The notes below the pieces were generated by a model. The model did no database searches. It was given only the letters and a program-made list of their open reading frames with translations, and was not told the DNA's origin. Of a DNA stretch of 22,047 nt, positions 21,617-22,047 are shown piece after piece; the stretch's first letter is position 1, and every line of letters starts with the position of its first letter. The translations under genes were made by a program, and so were the position numbers. Origin of the DNA: Dehalococcoidia bacterium (GTDB taxonomy: Bacteria > Chloroflexota > Dehalococcoidia > Dehalococcoidales > W693); contig DUFE01000040.1 of the NCBI GenBank assembly GCA_011170385.1, forward strand, positions 1 through 22,047, written 5' to 3'.

Positions 21617-21624
21617 GGAGAGGG
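21617..21624 (+). promoter_or_regulatory. Ribosome-binding site of hflX
   Basis: GGAGAGGG lies 12 bases after the dapL stop codon. The core GGAG ends six bases before the ATC at 21627, the spacing expected for an initiation codon, which is why I place the hflX start there in spite of the non-standard codon. Confidence 0.6.
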
Positions 21625-21626
21625 CT

Positions 21627-22047
21627 ATCACCAAAGATACGGTATCCACACGGATATCATCGGAAAAAGCGTTCCTGGTATCGGTAGCTGTCGATAAAGA
21701 CGGCGACTGGTCGGTAGAGGAATCACTTGATGAACTGGCGCAACTGGCAGGTACAGCTGGAGCAAAGGTGGTTGGCAGGCTTTCGCAGAAACTGCCTACG
21801 CCGTCCAAAACGCATTATCTGGGCAAGGGTAAGCTGGAGGAGCTATTGGCAGCGAAGGAAAGCAGTGGTTACAACGTAGTCATCTTTGACGACGAGCTGA
21901 CACCGCTACAACAGAGAAACCTGGAGGACACCCTGAAGGTAAAGGTTATTGACCGGGTGGCACTTATACTGGATATCTTTGCCCGGCATGCTCAAACGCA
22001 TGAAGGTAAATTGCAGGTCGAGCTAGCACAGCACCAGTATTTGTTAC
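21627..22047 (+). CDS. hflX: GTPase HflX, N-terminal part, truncated by the window edge, no standard start codon
   Basis: About 140 residues of HflX are visible: SSEKAFLVSVAV, SLDELAQLAGTAGAKVVGRLSQK, then the hallmarks THYLGKGKLEEL, FDDELTPLQQRNLED, KVIDRVALILDIFARHAQTHEGKLQVELAQHQY. The GTPase domain lies beyond the window. HflX rescues stalled ribosomes by splitting them. The frame is the same as dapL, after its TAA at 21605. No in-frame ATG, GTG or TTG occurs until a GTG about 140 bases into the conserved domain. The well-placed GGAGAGGG (21617-21624) points to ATC at 21627 (or ATA at 21612) as the start. I use 21627. Confidence 0.85.
   Translation, partial: MTKDTVSTRISSEKAFLVSVAVDKDGDWSVEESLDELAQLAGTAGAKVVGRLSQKLPTPSKTHYLGKGKLEELLAAKESSGYNVVIFDDELTPLQQRNLEDTLKVKVIDRVALILDIFARHAQTHEGKLQVELAQHQYLL

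Noticed and set aside
21606..21629. Read-through fusion of dapL and hflX, since both are in the same frame
   Set aside because: DapL is complete, its stop is TAA without readthrough-type context, and a good ribosome-binding site lies between the genes.
1..22047. CRISPR array, rRNA genes, insertion sequence transposases
   Set aside because: No regularly spaced repeat series, no rRNA-like sequence and no DDE or HUH transposase was found on either strand.

Overview
The window looks like chromosomal DNA from the phylum Chloroflexota, most likely a Dehalococcoidia relative. This rests on the collinear dxs-pgk-apgM-tpiA-miaA-dapF-dapL-hflX run, which from memory resembles the Dehalococcoides order, on the DapL route of lysine synthesis, on an archaeal-type phosphoglycerate mutase and on the overall protein style. 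No rRNA or other phylogenetic marker is present, so the assignment is an inference.

Left part (1-6.7 kb): a partial, reverse-strand response regulator whose receiver lacks the phospho-acceptor Asp; a small excisionase-type HTH protein; a sigma-70 family factor overlapping a membrane-anchored DUF5667 protein (a likely sigma/anti-sigma pair); a Lys/Glu/Ala-rich coiled-coil protein with internal repeats and an unassigned C-terminal domain, behind a very good sigma-70 promoter; and a YdjM-like membrane protein. On the reverse strand a zf-TFIIB protein, LemA and an HtpX-like M48 protease with a C-terminal zinc ribbon form a probable envelope-quality operon, with a good promoter upstream of the zf-TFIIB gene.

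Middle part (6.7-12.5 kb) is more AT-rich and accessory in character. On the reverse strand there is a secreted protein of unknown function, then a compact cassette: small protein, caspase-fold (clan CD) cysteine peptidase candidate, second small protein. The two small proteins are paralogues sharing a PRAI-x-GP block and a V-E-x-x-T-x-IG block. The first overlaps the peptidase by one base (TAATG); a perfect 11-bp hairpin separates the peptidase from the second. A NarL/LuxR response regulator, paralogous to the one at the left edge, is transcribed divergently. Next come a methyltransferase with a repeat-derived tail, an N-terminally truncated hypothetical protein and a C-terminally truncated tyrosine recombinase whose reading frame starts inside a tRNA-Arg(TCT) gene. 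I read the last three elements as the scar of an integrative element that entered the tRNA 3' end and later lost most of its length by deletion.

Right part (12.7-22 kb): a small multidrug-export family membrane protein diverges from dxs across a dyad whose two arms contain the two -35 boxes. The housekeeping run on the plus strand covers isoprenoid precursor synthesis (dxs), lower glycolysis (pgk, apgM, tpiA), tRNA modification (miaA), meso-DAP/lysine synthesis (dapL makes LL-DAP, dapF epimerises it) and the ribosome-associated GTPase hflX, which is cut by the window edge. A strong intrinsic terminator lies between dxs and pgk. hflX has no ATG, GTG or TTG where its N-terminus should be.

The best candidate for an undescribed system is the peptidase/small-protein cassette at 7157-8595. 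Its catalytic assignment comes from motif reading only.
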